A stretch of 64,000 nt of DNA from Micromonospora pallida (lineage in GTDB: Bacteria > Actinomycetota > Actinomycetes > Mycobacteriales > Micromonosporaceae). Where the stretch lies: positions 1,860,001 through 1,924,000 of the forward strand of contig NZ_FMHW01000002.1 of assembly GCF_900090325.1 (NCBI RefSeq), in the 5' to 3' direction. Under the pieces are notes generated by a model, which saw nothing but the letters and a program-made list of their open reading frames with translations, had not been told where the DNA came from and searched no databases. Each line of letters opens with the position of its first letter. The stretch's first letter is position 1. This document shows, one piece after another, positions 16,812 to 25,555 of the stretch. Both the position numbers and the translations under genes were made by a program.

Positions 16812-17111
16812 TCAGCGCCGTGGTCGCTGCCGGTTGGCGACCCGGAGGGCGTTGCACACGTCGGCCACGCCGGGCATGCCCCAGGCCAGTTCCCCGGCGG
16901 TGAGCCGGACGTCGGGGGTGTCCACGGTGCCGTCGAGGATCACCACCCGGTTCTGCACCTCGACGGTGATCCGCTGGCGGCGGGTGAGCTGGTTGCCGTC
17001 AAGCCGTCGGGCCACCCCGGCGGCGATCCGGATCTCGTCGTCGGTCGGCGGCGTCGGGGACGACTCGAACGGGCCGGGGTTCTCGTCGGGTGGCGGCCAG
17101 GGCGGGATCAC
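16812..17111 (-). CDS. BON-domain protein
   Basis: A 99-residue protein with a single BON domain (about 25-92: DEIRIAAGVARRL, VEVQNRVVILDGTVDTPDV, GVADVCNALRV). BON domains bind lipids or envelope components in other proteins. Here there is no signal peptide or membrane segment, so it is probably cytoplasmic. AAGGAG lies six bases before the GTG start. It is followed within 65 bases by the convergent carboxypeptidase gene and preceded by the STAS gene on the same strand. Role unknown. Confidence 0.8.
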   Translation of the reverse strand: MIPPWPPPDENPGPFESSPTPPTDDEIRIAAGVARRLDGNQLTRRQRITVEVQNRVVILDGTVDTPDVRLTAGELAWGMPGVADVCNALRVANRQRPRR

Positions 17112-17159
17112 GGCGACTCCTTGCCGGGTGGGGTGGACGTGGTGTCGGCGGGGACGGGG

Positions 17160-17747
17160 TCAGGGCTGCCCGCACGGTGCCGCTGTCCGCCCGGTGGGGG
17201 CGGCCGGTCTGCTGCCGGCCAAGTGCGCCACGGCCTCCTCCCGGCTGGCGAAGGTCGGGATGACGGTGTCCAGTCGCATGGTCCGCAGGACGGCGCGGAC
17301 GAACGCCGACGGAGCGGCGAGACAGAGCGTGGCCTGCCGCTCGCGGGCCTCCCGCTGTGCCCGGACCAGCAGGCCCAGGCCGGCGGAGTCGATCAGGTGC
17401 ACCCGGCTGAGGTCCACCACCACGTCGCCGCCCATGTCGGCGGCGTGACGCAGAGCGGCGCGGAGGGTGTCGCCGGTGTCCAGGTCGACGTCACCGGTCG
17501 ACGTGACGACCGTGACGTCCTCGACGTGGTCGATGCCCAGGACACCGCCCGGCCCGTGGGCGTCGCAGGCCGCCCGCTCGTCCCCTTCAGGCAGCAGGCT
17601 GCAGTGCGGGCAGCGGTGCGGCCCGGAGGCGAAGGGTGAGCCGCTCCAGCCGAGGTCGGTCACCAGCGTCCAGACGACCTCGGCGTCGGGCAGCACGCAG
17701 GCAAGTCCGGTGGCGGACTCGCCACAGCTGTCGCAGATCAGGGTCAT
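17160..17747 (-). CDS. STAS-domain protein with N-terminal Cys-rich segment (anti-sigma-antagonist-like)
   Basis: A 195-residue protein. Residues about 1-55 contain paired cysteines (ICDSCG and HRCPHC) suggestive of a small zinc-binding module. Residues about 75-175 form a STAS domain with the hallmark VDLSRVHLIDSAGLGLLV, where the Ser after Asp is the usual phosphorylation site of anti-anti-sigma factors. Such proteins release sigma factors from anti-sigma kinases. No kinase or sigma gene is adjacent. The ATG at 17747 is chosen because homology-like sequence begins there; upstream in-frame codons look non-coding. It is co-directional with the BON gene, 48 bases apart. Confidence 0.8.
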   Translation of the reverse strand: MTLICDSCGESATGLACVLPDAEVVWTLVTDLGWSGSPFASGPHRCPHCSLLPEGDERAACDAHGPGGVLGIDHVEDVTVVTSTGDVDLDTGDTLRAALRHAADMGGDVVVDLSRVHLIDSAGLGLLVRAQREARERQATLCLAAPSAFVRAVLRTMRLDTVIPTFASREEAVAHLAGSRPAAPTGRTAAPCGQP

Positions 17748-18148
17748 CAACCGGTCCTCGGGCACGACGGTCAACCTGCTTCTCCTCCGGGTCGGGGGTC
17801 GGGGTACCGACGGGTTGCCGGCTGACCGGCGTTCCCGGCCGTGGAGCGGAGGCCGTCGGCCCGTCCGGGTGACGGTTCTGCCGGTGGCGTGCCGGGTGAC
17901 GGTCCCCGCGCTGTCGCCACCCACGCCGGTGGCGCCGCTGGGCTTCCAGCCTGCCGCCGGCGCTTGGCGGCCACCGCGCGGATCCATGACAGTCTCGTGA
18001 CGATCCACCCGTCGCCGGGCGGGGCCGGCCGCTCGTCTCTATTGACATGTGTCACTGCCGTGGCAGGATTGCAGATCAACGCCGAGGATGCTCCACCACG
18101 CAGGGAAAACCCGACGGTCCGGCAAAAAGGCGGGGGGACGTTGTGCAG
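17748..18148. other. Intergenic region ahead of the TnpB element
   Basis: About 400 bases with no credible gene. It contains a perfect plus-strand -35 (TTGACA, 18042-18047) with CAGGAT 16 bases further on (18064-18069). This weak promoter candidate points towards the element and the E1 operon. An A-run at 18125-18128 lies near the element end. I see no other structure. Confidence 0.45.
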
Positions 18149-18177
18149 TTGACATCCTCCCGCCCTAAAGGGCGGGG
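18149..18177 (-). mobile_element. Right end of IS200/IS605-type TnpB element with hairpin, 3' end of the guide (omega) RNA scaffold
   Basis: On the minus strand, 11 bases after the tnpB stop, a short stem (GGGCGGG pairing with CCCGCCC, TTTA loop in this orientation) is followed by AGGATGTCAA ending at 18149. This CCCGCCC-hairpin-AGGATGTCAA layout is the usual right end of IS605-group TnpB elements. In characterised TnpB systems the tnpB 3' end plus the right end is transcribed as omega RNA, with the guide taken from the flank. Here the guide would start at about 18148 (CTGCACAACGTCCC on the minus strand). The left end is not resolved, and no tnpA is present. Confidence 0.75.
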
Positions 18178-18187
18178 ATTCCCTGGG

Positions 18188-19363
18188 TCACCCCGAGGGT
18201 TTCCTGCTTCGTCGCCGACTGCCCCGTTCGGGAGTGTCCCGTTGAGGTCTTACACCTGCTCCACAGGCTGTCACCGCCAGCCCGGCGGCCAGGATGTTGC
18301 GGGCCGCGTTCACGTCGCGGTCGTGGGTGGTGCCGCACCGGCACGTCCACGTCCGCACGCTCAACGGCATGGTCTCCGCGACAACTCCGCACGCGGAGCA
18401 GGTCTTGGAGGATGGGTACCAGCGGTCGATCACGACCAGGTCCCGGCCGTACCAGGCGCACTTGTACGTCAGCAGGTCGCGGAACTGCCGCCAGGCCGCG
18501 TCGGAGATGGCCCTGGCGAGCGAGTGATTCTTGACCATGTTGCGGACGGCCAGGTCCTCGATCACGAGCGTTTGGTTGTCGCGCACGAGTCGAGTGGTCA
18601 GCTTGTGCAGGTGGTCACGCCGCCGGTCGGCGATGCGGGCGTAGATCCGGGCGACCTTCACTCGGGCCTTGGCGCGGTTTGCCGAGCCCTTCTCTTTACG
18701 AGCCAGCGCCCGCTGAGCCTTGGCGAGGTGGGCGCGGTCGGCGCGTTCGTGCCGCGGGTTGGGGATCTTCTCCCCGGTCGACAGGGTCAGCAACGAGTCC
18801 AGGCCGGCGTCGACACCAACCGCCACAGTCGTGGCGGGTGCGAGGGTGATGGTGTCCTCGCACAGCAGGGACACGAACCAGCGGCCCGCGCTGTCACGGG
18901 ACACCGTCACCGTGGATGGGGATACACCATCAGGGAGCGGCCTGGACCAGACGATGTCCAACGGCTCGGCGAGCTTCGCCAAGGTCAGCCGACCGTCGCG
19001 GTAGCGGAACGCCCTGGAGGTGAACTCCGCCGACGCCCGGGACCGGCGCTTGGACTTGAACCGCGGGTAGTGGGCACGCTTGTCCCAGAATGCGACGAAC
19101 CCGGCCTGCAGGTGCCGCAGCGTCTGCTGCAACGGCACGCTGGACACCTCGTTGAGGAACGCCAACTCCTCGGTCTTCTTCCACGCGGTCAACATCGCCG
19201 AGGTATCGCTGTAGCTGACCCGCTCCTGCCGCTGCTGCCACGCCTCGATACGAGCGGCCAAGGCCAGATTGTAGACCTTACGGACACACCCGAACGTCCG
19301 GTTCAGCAGACCGGCCTGCTCAGGGGTCGGGTAGAAGCGGAACTTGTACGCCCGCTTCACCAC
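18188..19363 (-). CDS. tnpB: TnpB, RNA-guided endonuclease of an IS200/IS605-family element
   Basis: A 391-residue TnpB with an intact active site. The N-terminal region is KRAYKFRFYPTPEQAGLL. RuvC-I Asp is in VGVDAGLDSLLTL, RuvC-II Glu is in LVIEDLAVRNM, then comes a four-cysteine zinc finger (CSACG and CRCGTTHDRD) containing RuvC-III Asp, ending NAARNILAAG. Characterised relatives cut DNA next to a short target-adjacent motif using omega RNA derived from the element end. The start is uncertain: GTG codons at 19363 and 19360 precede KRAYKF, and the frame is open to 19408. No Y1 transposase TnpA is nearby, so it would need one in trans to move. Confidence 0.93.
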   Translation of the reverse strand: MVKRAYKFRFYPTPEQAGLLNRTFGCVRKVYNLALAARIEAWQQRQERVSYSDTSAMLTAWKKTEELAFLNEVSSVPLQQTLRHLQAGFVAFWDKRAHYPRFKSKRRSRASAEFTSRAFRYRDGRLTLAKLAEPLDIVWSRPLPDGVSPSTVTVSRDSAGRWFVSLLCEDTITLAPATTVAVGVDAGLDSLLTLSTGEKIPNPRHERADRAHLAKAQRALARKEKGSANRAKARVKVARIYARIADRRRDHLHKLTTRLVRDNQTLVIEDLAVRNMVKNHSLARAISDAAWRQFRDLLTYKCAWYGRDLVVIDRWYPSSKTCSACGVVAETMPLSVRTWTCRCGTTHDRDVNAARNILAAGLAVTACGAGVRPQRDTPERGSRRRSRKPSG

Positions 19364-19486
19364 CCTGCCCACCGTCCACACGCTAGCGAAGTAAGCGGTG
19401 GCGCTCACGGTGACACGCGGGCGAACGCCGGTCCACCCTGGCGGCGGACCGACTGTCCCTGTCCTGCCCCGCAGGAGTTCCGTTTC

Positions 19487-19507
19487 CTCCCCGGCCTGAA
19501 CGCCGGA
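19487..19507 (-). repeat. Second right-end-like hairpin upstream of tnpB
   Basis: On the minus strand CTCCGGCGTTCAGGCCGGGG followed by AGGAAACGG closely resembles the right-end hairpin consensus of actinomycete TnpB elements. It lies about 125 bases upstream of the tnpB start and just before the E1-alpha ribosome site. It may be part of the element's left end or a remnant of a second related element. Confidence 0.4.
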
Positions 19508-19530
19508 GTATCCACGGAAGGAAGCTGTTG

Positions 19531-20484
19531 ATGACAGCGGCGTATCGGACGATGCTGCGGATCCGGGTCCTCGAGGAGCGGATCATCGAGTCCGCCAACC
19601 GGGGCGAGGTCGTGGGGTTCGTGCACCCGTACACCGGCCAGGAGGCGGTCGCGGTCGGTGTGCTCGCGGCCCGCCGGCCGGACGAGTGGGTGGTCAGCTT
19701 CTACCGCTGCCACGGGCACGCCGTGGCGGCCGGCCTTCCCCTCGACGGGATCGTCCGGGAGATCCTCGGCCGCTCCGGCGGCCTCTGCGGGGGCAAGGGC
19801 GGCTCCATGCACCTGGCCGACCGGAACCGGCACTTCCTCGGCGCCAGTTCGATCGTCGGCAGCCAGCTTTCCATCGCCGCCGGCGTGGCCCTGGCGGAGA
19901 AGACCACCGCCGAGGGGCGGGCCACCGTCGTCTTCTGCGGCGACGGCGCGCTCGGCACCGGCGTCAGCTTCGAGACCCTCACCATCGCGGCCACCCTCGG
20001 CCTGCCCCTCGTCCTGGTCTGCGAGGACAACGGCTGGCAGGACCAGACCCGCAGCGAACTGGTCCGGCATCGGACCACGACGGAACTCGTGGCGGGACTC
20101 GGCATCGACCACCTCGAGGTCGACGGCAACGACGTCGAGGCGGTCCACCGGGCCGCCGGGGAGCTGCTGGCCCGGTGCCGACGTGACCGCCGTCCCCAGG
20201 TGCTGGTGGCCCACACCTACCTGCGTCACTACCACGCGCAGGTTGGCGGGGCCCGGCCCGCCGAGTACCGGCCGGCGGACGAGGTCGCCTACTGGCGGGC
20301 ACACGACCCGCTCGACATCGCCGCCGCCCGAGCCGGCCTGGGCGACGACTGGCGAACCGCGCGGTACGCCGAGACGGTCCAGGAGATCGACGAGGTCTTC
20401 ACCGCCGCCCTGGCTGCCCCACTGCCGGACCCGGCCACGGCCGGCGGCAACGTCACCACCGAGCCGGTGGCGGTGACCCGGTGA
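19531..20484 (+). CDS. TPP-dependent 2-oxo acid dehydrogenase E1 alpha-like subunit
   Basis: A 317-residue subunit of a thiamine-diphosphate enzyme. The TPP/Mg motif is visible as GDGALGTGVSFETLTIAATL through CEDNGW (about residues 130-165). It also has the RCHGHAVAAG region and GGKGGSMHL, which place it in the E1 alpha family that decarboxylates 2-oxo acids. Its beta partner overlaps by 4 bases (GTGA), but no E2 lipoyl acyltransferase or E3 is nearby, so it is unlikely to be a classical dehydrogenase complex. It may be an acyloin or carboligase-type enzyme in secondary metabolism. GGAAGGAAG lies six bases before the ATG. A TnpB element sits immediately upstream. Confidence 0.85.
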   Translation: MTAAYRTMLRIRVLEERIIESANRGEVVGFVHPYTGQEAVAVGVLAARRPDEWVVSFYRCHGHAVAAGLPLDGIVREILGRSGGLCGGKGGSMHLADRNRHFLGASSIVGSQLSIAAGVALAEKTTAEGRATVVFCGDGALGTGVSFETLTIAATLGLPLVLVCEDNGWQDQTRSELVRHRTTTELVAGLGIDHLEVDGNDVEAVHRAAGELLARCRRDRRPQVLVAHTYLRHYHAQVGGARPAEYRPADEVAYWRAHDPLDIAAARAGLGDDWRTARYAETVQEIDEVFTAALAAPLPDPATAGGNVTTEPVAVTR

Positions 20485-21467
20485 CCCGGCGGCATCCGGT
20501 GGGCTCGGCCGTACGGGCGGCGCTGACCGAGCAGCCCGACCTGCACATGTTCTGCACCTACCAACAGCCTGACCTGATCGAGCTGTTCGGGGCCGACCGG
20601 ATGGTCCGGCTGCCGATCGCGGAGAACGCGATGGTCGGGATGGCCGTCGGCATGGCGCTGGTCGGGCGACGGGTCCTGGTGAGCATCGCCCGGGTCGCCT
20701 TCCTCTTCACCGCCTTCGACCCCCTGGTCAACCAGGCCACCAAGTGGCGGTACATGTCCGACGGGCAGTTCTCCGTGCCGCTGGTGATCCGGGGGCTGAC
20801 CCGGGGCGACGAGCACCTCGGCGCCCAGCACGAGCACAGCGCCCACTCGATGCTCAGCCAGATCCCCGGCCTGGTGGTCGCTGTGCCGAGTTCACCGAAC
20901 GCGGCGGCCGGGCTGCTCGCCACCGCGCTGCGGCATCCCGACCCGGTGGTGGTGCTCGAGTCGCCCCGGCTCTACACGCCGGACTGGGCGGACCTGCCCG
21001 AACCGGAGGCCACCCCGGCCCCGCTGCCGTTCGGGGTGGCCGGCCGGGCCCTGGCCGGCCGGGACCTGACCCTGGTGGGCATCGGCAACACCGTGGCCCT
21101 CTGCCTGCGCGCCGCCCGCCGGCTCGCCGACCACGGACTGCGCTGCCAGGTGGTCGACCTGCGTACCGCCGCCCCGTTGGACCGCGACGGCACCGCCGAG
21201 CTGGTGACCGGTCCGGTGGTGCTGGTGGACGAGGAGCCGCGCGCGTCCTCCCTCCTGTGTGACCTCGGCCTGCACCTGGTCCAGGTGGGGGCGGTCGAGC
21301 CGGACCGCCTGGCGTTCGTGTGCGGCGCGCCGGTGCCCGCGCCCGCGAGCCCGGTGCTGCTGGCGCCCCTGCTGCCCACGGTCGACGACGTGACGGAGGC
21401 GGCCCTCGCCCTCGTCCGGCGGCGGTACCCGGAGGCCGGGCGGACGCCCGTCGCCGGCTCGCACTGA
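20481..21467 (+). CDS. TPP-dependent 2-oxo acid dehydrogenase E1 beta-like subunit
   Basis: A 328-residue E1 beta/transketolase C-terminal type subunit that would complete the active site of the alpha subunit encoded just upstream. The pyrimidine-binding half shows RLPIAENAMVGMAVGMAL with the conserved Glu that activates TPP, and GAQHEHSAHSML. The C-terminal transketolase domain includes DLTLVGIGNTV and DLRTAAPLDRDG. The GTG overlaps the alpha stop by 4 bases. The class III aminotransferase follows 56 bases later, so the operon probably makes a keto product that is then aminated. This is an inference from gene order. Confidence 0.85.
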   Translation: MTRRHPVGSAVRAALTEQPDLHMFCTYQQPDLIELFGADRMVRLPIAENAMVGMAVGMALVGRRVLVSIARVAFLFTAFDPLVNQATKWRYMSDGQFSVPLVIRGLTRGDEHLGAQHEHSAHSMLSQIPGLVVAVPSSPNAAAGLLATALRHPDPVVVLESPRLYTPDWADLPEPEATPAPLPFGVAGRALAGRDLTLVGIGNTVALCLRAARRLADHGLRCQVVDLRTAAPLDRDGTAELVTGPVVLVDEEPRASSLLCDLGLHLVQVGAVEPDRLAFVCGAPVPAPASPVLLAPLLPTVDDVTEAALALVRRRYPEAGRTPVAGSH

Positions 21468-21523
21468 CCGGCGTCGACCGTACGGCGCCCCACCGGGGGC
21501 GGCACCAACTGGGAGGGAATCAG

Positions 21524-22810
21524 ATGACTTCGGAATTTCCCGCGGACTACGCGGTGTGGCACGGCCTGTCGCCGATGACGGACTTCTTCCGGGACGCGGA
21601 CCCGGGCCAGTTCCTGGTGTCGGGATCGGGCAACCACGTCACCGACGCGGCCGGGCGTCGCTACCTGGACGCCCGTTCGTCCATGTGGAACCTGACGCTG
21701 GGCCATTCCTGCGACCCGGTGAAGGAGGCGATGCGCCGGCAACTGGACACGCTCCCCTCGGGCACCGTGATGCGGTACGAGCATCCCCCGGTGGTGGCCG
21801 TCGAGTACGCCGCCCGCCTGGCCGCCCTGATGCCGGCGCCGCTGCGGCACGTCCGGTTCGGCAACACCGGCAGTCAGATGACCGAGGCCGCGGCGATGCT
21901 CTCCCGCTTCCACCGTCGGATGACCGGGCAGCCCGACCGGCGGCACGTCATCGCCGTGCACAACGGCTACCACGGCACCGGTCCGCTGGCCACCGCGTTG
22001 ACCGGTGAGCCGATCCTGCACGAGTGGTCCGCCCCGCTGGACGGGTACGTCCGCCACGTCACGGCGCCGACGCTGCCGGAGGTCCTCGCGCTGGTCGAGG
22101 AGATCGGCGTGGAGCAGGTCACCGCCGTCCTGGTGGAGCCGGTGCTCGGCAGCGCCATCGGCGCGGTCTCTTTGCCGTTCCTGGAGTCGTTGGTCACCGA
22201 GTGCCGGGCGCGGGACATCCACGTCATCGTGGACGAGGTGACCACCGGCGCCGGCCGGACCGGGACCATGACGGTGAGCGAACGTCTGCCGGTCGCCCCC
22301 GACATGGTGGTGCTCGGCAAGGGACTGAGCGCCGGGTACTTCCCGCTGGCCGCGCTCGTGGTGGCCACGCCGATCTTCGACGCGCTCGCCGACCCGCCCC
22401 TGCGGCTGGGCTTCCCGAACGGCTCCACCACCGACGGGCACCCGCTCGGGATGGCCGCCGGGCTCGCCGTCCTGGACGTGCTCAGCGCCGACGGGTTCCT
22501 GGCGGAGGTCCGGGAGACCGGCCGGCACCTGGTCGAACTGCTCACCGGCCTGGCCGGCGAGCCGGGGGCGGGTTCGGTCGACGGTGAGGGGATGATGCTC
22601 GCGCTGGGACTCGTCCACGACGACGGCTCCCCCTGGTCGGTCCGGGAGGTGAACCGGTTCCGGCTGACCTGCCGCGACCACGGCCTGCTGACCAGCTACG
22701 CGGCGGGGTTCCTGCCGCTGATGCCGCCGTTGACGCTGTCCCGCGCCGAGTGCGCGGAACTGGTCGACCGCCTCCGGGCCGCGCTGCGCGCCCACAAGGT
22801 CGACAACTGA
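21524..22810 (+). CDS. Class III PLP-dependent aminotransferase
   Basis: A 428-residue fold-type I aminotransferase. The PLP Asp is in VIVDEVTTGAGRTG, the Schiff-base Lys is in VVLGKGLSAGYFPLAA (about residue 268), and the substrate/PLP region HNGYHGTG precedes them. Class III members transfer amino groups to ketones or terminal aldehydes (omega-transaminases, DAPA, GABA types); the substrate here is unknown. GGGAGGG lies six bases before the ATG. It is the last gene of the E1 alpha/beta operon and ends just before a palindromic repeat that also terminates the opposing exporter gene. Confidence 0.9.
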   Translation: MTSEFPADYAVWHGLSPMTDFFRDADPGQFLVSGSGNHVTDAAGRRYLDARSSMWNLTLGHSCDPVKEAMRRQLDTLPSGTVMRYEHPPVVAVEYAARLAALMPAPLRHVRFGNTGSQMTEAAAMLSRFHRRMTGQPDRRHVIAVHNGYHGTGPLATALTGEPILHEWSAPLDGYVRHVTAPTLPEVLALVEEIGVEQVTAVLVEPVLGSAIGAVSLPFLESLVTECRARDIHVIVDEVTTGAGRTGTMTVSERLPVAPDMVVLGKGLSAGYFPLAALVVATPIFDALADPPLRLGFPNGSTTDGHPLGMAAGLAVLDVLSADGFLAEVRETGRHLVELLTGLAGEPGAGSVDGEGMMLALGLVHDDGSPWSVREVNRFRLTCRDHGLLTSYAAGFLPLMPPLTLSRAECAELVDRLRAALRAHKVDN

Positions 22811-22838
22811 CGCGTACCGGTGACGGCCCGGGCCACCA

Positions 22839-22914
22839 TGATCGACTCCGTTTCGGCGAAGTGGGGCTGTCCAGAAAACCGGAGGCCCCCGTTTCGGCGG
22901 TACGGAGTCGATCA
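22839..22914. repeat. Palindromic dispersed repeat acting as bidirectional terminator
   Basis: The 12-bp arm TGATCGACTCCG (22839-22850) is inverted perfectly at 22903-22914. Between them is CGTTTCGGCGAAGTGGGGCT, which is nearly identical to sequence at 44401-44432 (CGTTTCGGCGATGTGGCGCT). The right arm contains the stop codon of the minus-strand MFS gene. This is a member of a dispersed repeat family that here separates convergent genes. Confidence 0.7.
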
Positions 22915-24263
22915 GGCCCGGTCGCCCGCCGGCTCCCCGGCCGGGCTGGCGGCGGGGTCGTCCGTGTCGGTCCGGTGCCGGATCCGGCCGGTGACCGTGG
23001 CCGTGCCGGCGAGGGCGAGCAGGGCGAAGCCGGTGAGGGTTCCCGGCAGCCCCCAGAGGCCGGCGGTCACGCCACCGACCAGCGCCCCCACCGGTACGGC
23101 CAGGATGGACACCGTCCGGCTGAACGCGATGACCCGTCCGAGCCGCTCGGTCGGCACCAGCCGCTGCTGGAGGGTGGCCGACGCCACCGACCAGACCGTG
23201 GCGCAGTACCCGAAGATCAACTCGTAGACGACGAAGAGCAGCAGCGGGGCGGCCAGCGACGCGGCCGGGATGAGCAGCAGCGAGCCGGCCGCGACCGGAG
23301 CGAACAGGGCGATCGACCGGTGCAGGCCGAGCCGGCCGACCACCCGACGGGCGGTGGCCACGGCGGTCAGCGCCGCCGCGCTGTTCACCCCCCACAAGGC
23401 CCCGACCTCGAACGGACTCAGCTCCAGCGTCCGGTACGCGTACAGGGTGTACAGGGCGCCGAGGCCGGCCCCGCCGATGTTCAGCGCGGCGGTGGCGAGG
23501 GCGAGCCGGCCCAGCAGCGGGACCTCCCGGAAGGTGCCCAGACCCTCCCGCAACGAGGCCCGCAGGTCCCTCGCCGACCGGCGCAGCGCCTCCCGGCGGG
23601 GCACCGGGGCGGTGACCGCTGGCCGTTCGGGGCCTGGCGACCTGCCCCGCGTAGCCGGCTGAAGGCGACGGCCGAGACGAGATAGCTGACCGTGTCGACG
23701 GCGATGGCCAGCGCCGCACCGAGCGCCTGCACGAGCAGTCCGCCGATGGCCGGCCCGGCGATCTGGCCGGTCGCCCGGGCCCCGGCGAGGGCGGCGTTCG
23801 CGCCGACCAGCCGGTCCGCCGGCACGAGCCGGGGCAGCACCGCGTTGATCGAGATGTCGGTGACCCCGGCCAGGATGCCGGAGCACGCCGCGACCACCAC
23901 CAGGTACGGCAGGCTGAGCACGTCGAGCAGGTACATCGCCGGCACCGAGGCGACCACGAGCGCGTGCAGCAGGTCGTTGGCGATCAGCAGTCGGCGGGGT
24001 GAGCGGACGTTGTCGATGAGGACGCCGACCAGCGGTGCGGTGAACCCCCGGGCGCCGTACTCCAGGGCGAAGATCAGTGCCGCCGCGACCGGCCCGGCGT
24101 CCAGCAGCAGCACGGCCAGGGTGGGTAGCGCCAGCGCGGTGACGTGGGTGCCGGTGAGGCTGATGAGCTGCGCCACCACCAGCGGACGAAGCGCGGACCG
24201 GTCGGGGGAGGGGGCCGTTGACACGGGGCACACCGGACCTCCCGAGGTGGTGGACCCGGTCAC
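22912..24263 (-). pseudogene. MFS exporter, frameshifted
   Basis: A major-facilitator transporter split between two frames. The N-terminal six-helix half begins at the GTG at 24263, which overlaps the P450 stop by 4 bases (RPLVVAQLISLTGTHVTALA, then DNVRSPRRLLIANDLLHA) and reads into AVAFSRLRG. The C-terminal half continues in another frame from ALRRSARDLRASLREGLGTF to the end. The switch falls at the run 23645-23648. Adding one G on the coding strand restores one continuous frame of about 450 residues. It is either a homopolymer sequencing error or inactivation. Position in the radical SAM/P450 operon suggests export of the product. Confidence 0.8.
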
Positions 24264-25459
24264 CAGGTGACCGGCAGCTCGCGGGGTCCACGCAGGACGG
24301 TGCCGGCCTTCCAGGACACGCTACCGGGCGGCACGGCCAACCTGAGGGTCGGCACCCGTTCCCGCAGGGCGGCCAGCGCCTCGTGTAGCTCCATCGTGGC
24401 GAGTCGGGCGCCCAGGCAGCGGTGCGGTCCCCAACCGAAGGCCAGGTGGGGTTCTGGGTCCCGGTCCAGCCGGAAGGTGTCGGCCTCCGGGAACGCCTCC
24501 TCGTCCCGGTTGCCCGAGATGGTGGAGACGAAGACCGCCTCGCCCGCGCGGACGGTCACCCCGTCGAACTCGACGTCCTCGAGCGCTACCCGGGACAGCC
24601 CGGTGCCGCCGTTGAGGGGCACGAACCGCAGTAGCTCCTCGACCGTGGTGGCCATCCGGTCCGGCTCGGTGACCAGGTCCTCCCAGAGCCCGGGACGGGT
24701 CAGCAGCAGGTACGTCGAGCTGGCGATGTGGCTGGCGGTGGTCTCGAACCCGGCGGCCAGCAGGGTCACCCCGAAGGCGAGCAACTCCTGCTCCGTCAGG
24801 CGACTGCCATCGTCGCGGGCCGAGACCAGGGCGCTGAGCAGATCGTCGGTCGGCTGCTCACGGCGCTGCCGGATGAGGTCCCGCAGGTAGGCCTCCAGCG
24901 CGTCGACCACCGCCCGGAACTCCTCCGCCGTGATCTTCCGCAGCGCGAGCAGGGACTCGGTCCACCGGCGGAACTCGGTCTGGTCGGCGAGCGGCACACC
25001 CAGCGTCCGACAGATCACGGTCATCGGCAGCGGCAGCGCGAGGGCCTGCGTCAGGTCCGTCGGCGGCCCCTGCCGGAGCATGTCGTCGATCAGTCCGTGG
25101 GCCACCTCGCGCACGTACGGCCGTAGCCCGTCGATGCGCCGTTCGGTGAACGCCACCGCCACCAGCCGGCGCAGCCGTCCGTGTTCCGGCCGGTCGACGT
25201 CCATGATGGTGCTGACGAAGGGCGGGTCCGGGGTCTGCCGGGGCACGTCCGGCGCCATCGCCGCCGCCCGGCTGAACCGGGGGTCCGTCATCACCTTGCG
25301 GACGTCGCGGTAGCCGGTGGCCAGCCACGCCTCGCCGGCGTACGGCAGCCGGACCCGGATCAGCGTGCCGCCGCGCCGCGCCGCGTCGAGCTGGGGACTG
25401 AGGCCCAGCTCGGCGTAGTCGAGGAACGGATAGTCGGGCGTCTGGTCGGTGGGACGCAC
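24260..25459 (-). CDS. Cytochrome P450
   Basis: A 399-residue soluble bacterial P450. The oxygen-binding I-helix reads AAGFETTASH, the K-helix ExxR is EELLRF, and the haem loop FGWGPHRCLGARLA places the axial Cys at 348. It should hydroxylate or cross-link a substrate with electrons from ferredoxins encoded elsewhere. The I-helix has Glu-Thr-Thr after Gly-Phe, normal for activity. The GTG start has AAGGAG eight bases upstream. It follows the radical SAM maturase and its partner protein on the same strand and overlaps the exporter start. Tailoring of a ribosomal peptide is therefore the favoured but unproven role. Confidence 0.92.
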   Translation of the reverse strand: MRPTDQTPDYPFLDYAELGLSPQLDAARRGGTLIRVRLPYAGEAWLATGYRDVRKVMTDPRFSRAAAMAPDVPRQTPDPPFVSTIMDVDRPEHGRLRRLVAVAFTERRIDGLRPYVREVAHGLIDDMLRQGPPTDLTQALALPLPMTVICRTLGVPLADQTEFRRWTESLLALRKITAEEFRAVVDALEAYLRDLIRQRREQPTDDLLSALVSARDDGSRLTEQELLAFGVTLLAAGFETTASHIASSTYLLLTRPGLWEDLVTEPDRMATTVEELLRFVPLNGGTGLSRVALEDVEFDGVTVRAGEAVFVSTISGNRDEEAFPEADTFRLDRDPEPHLAFGWGPHRCLGARLATMELHEALAALRERVPTLRLAVPPGSVSWKAGTVLRGPRELPVTW

Positions 25460-25555
25460 CGGGCTGCTCCTTCCGGTTCGCGTGGCATCCGGGTCAACGC
25501 CGTCACGCCCGGTCCGTCAGGTGCCGGACGCGGGTCGGCGGGACGCGGCGGGCGG

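Noticed and set aside
19531..21467. Housekeeping pyruvate dehydrogenase E1
   Set aside because: No E2 or E3 genes nearby, a split E1, and an operon with a class III aminotransferase.
20972..23719. 915-residue minus-strand open frame across E1 beta and the aminotransferase
   Set aside because: No recognisable domains, and it lies antisense to two well-supported enzymes.
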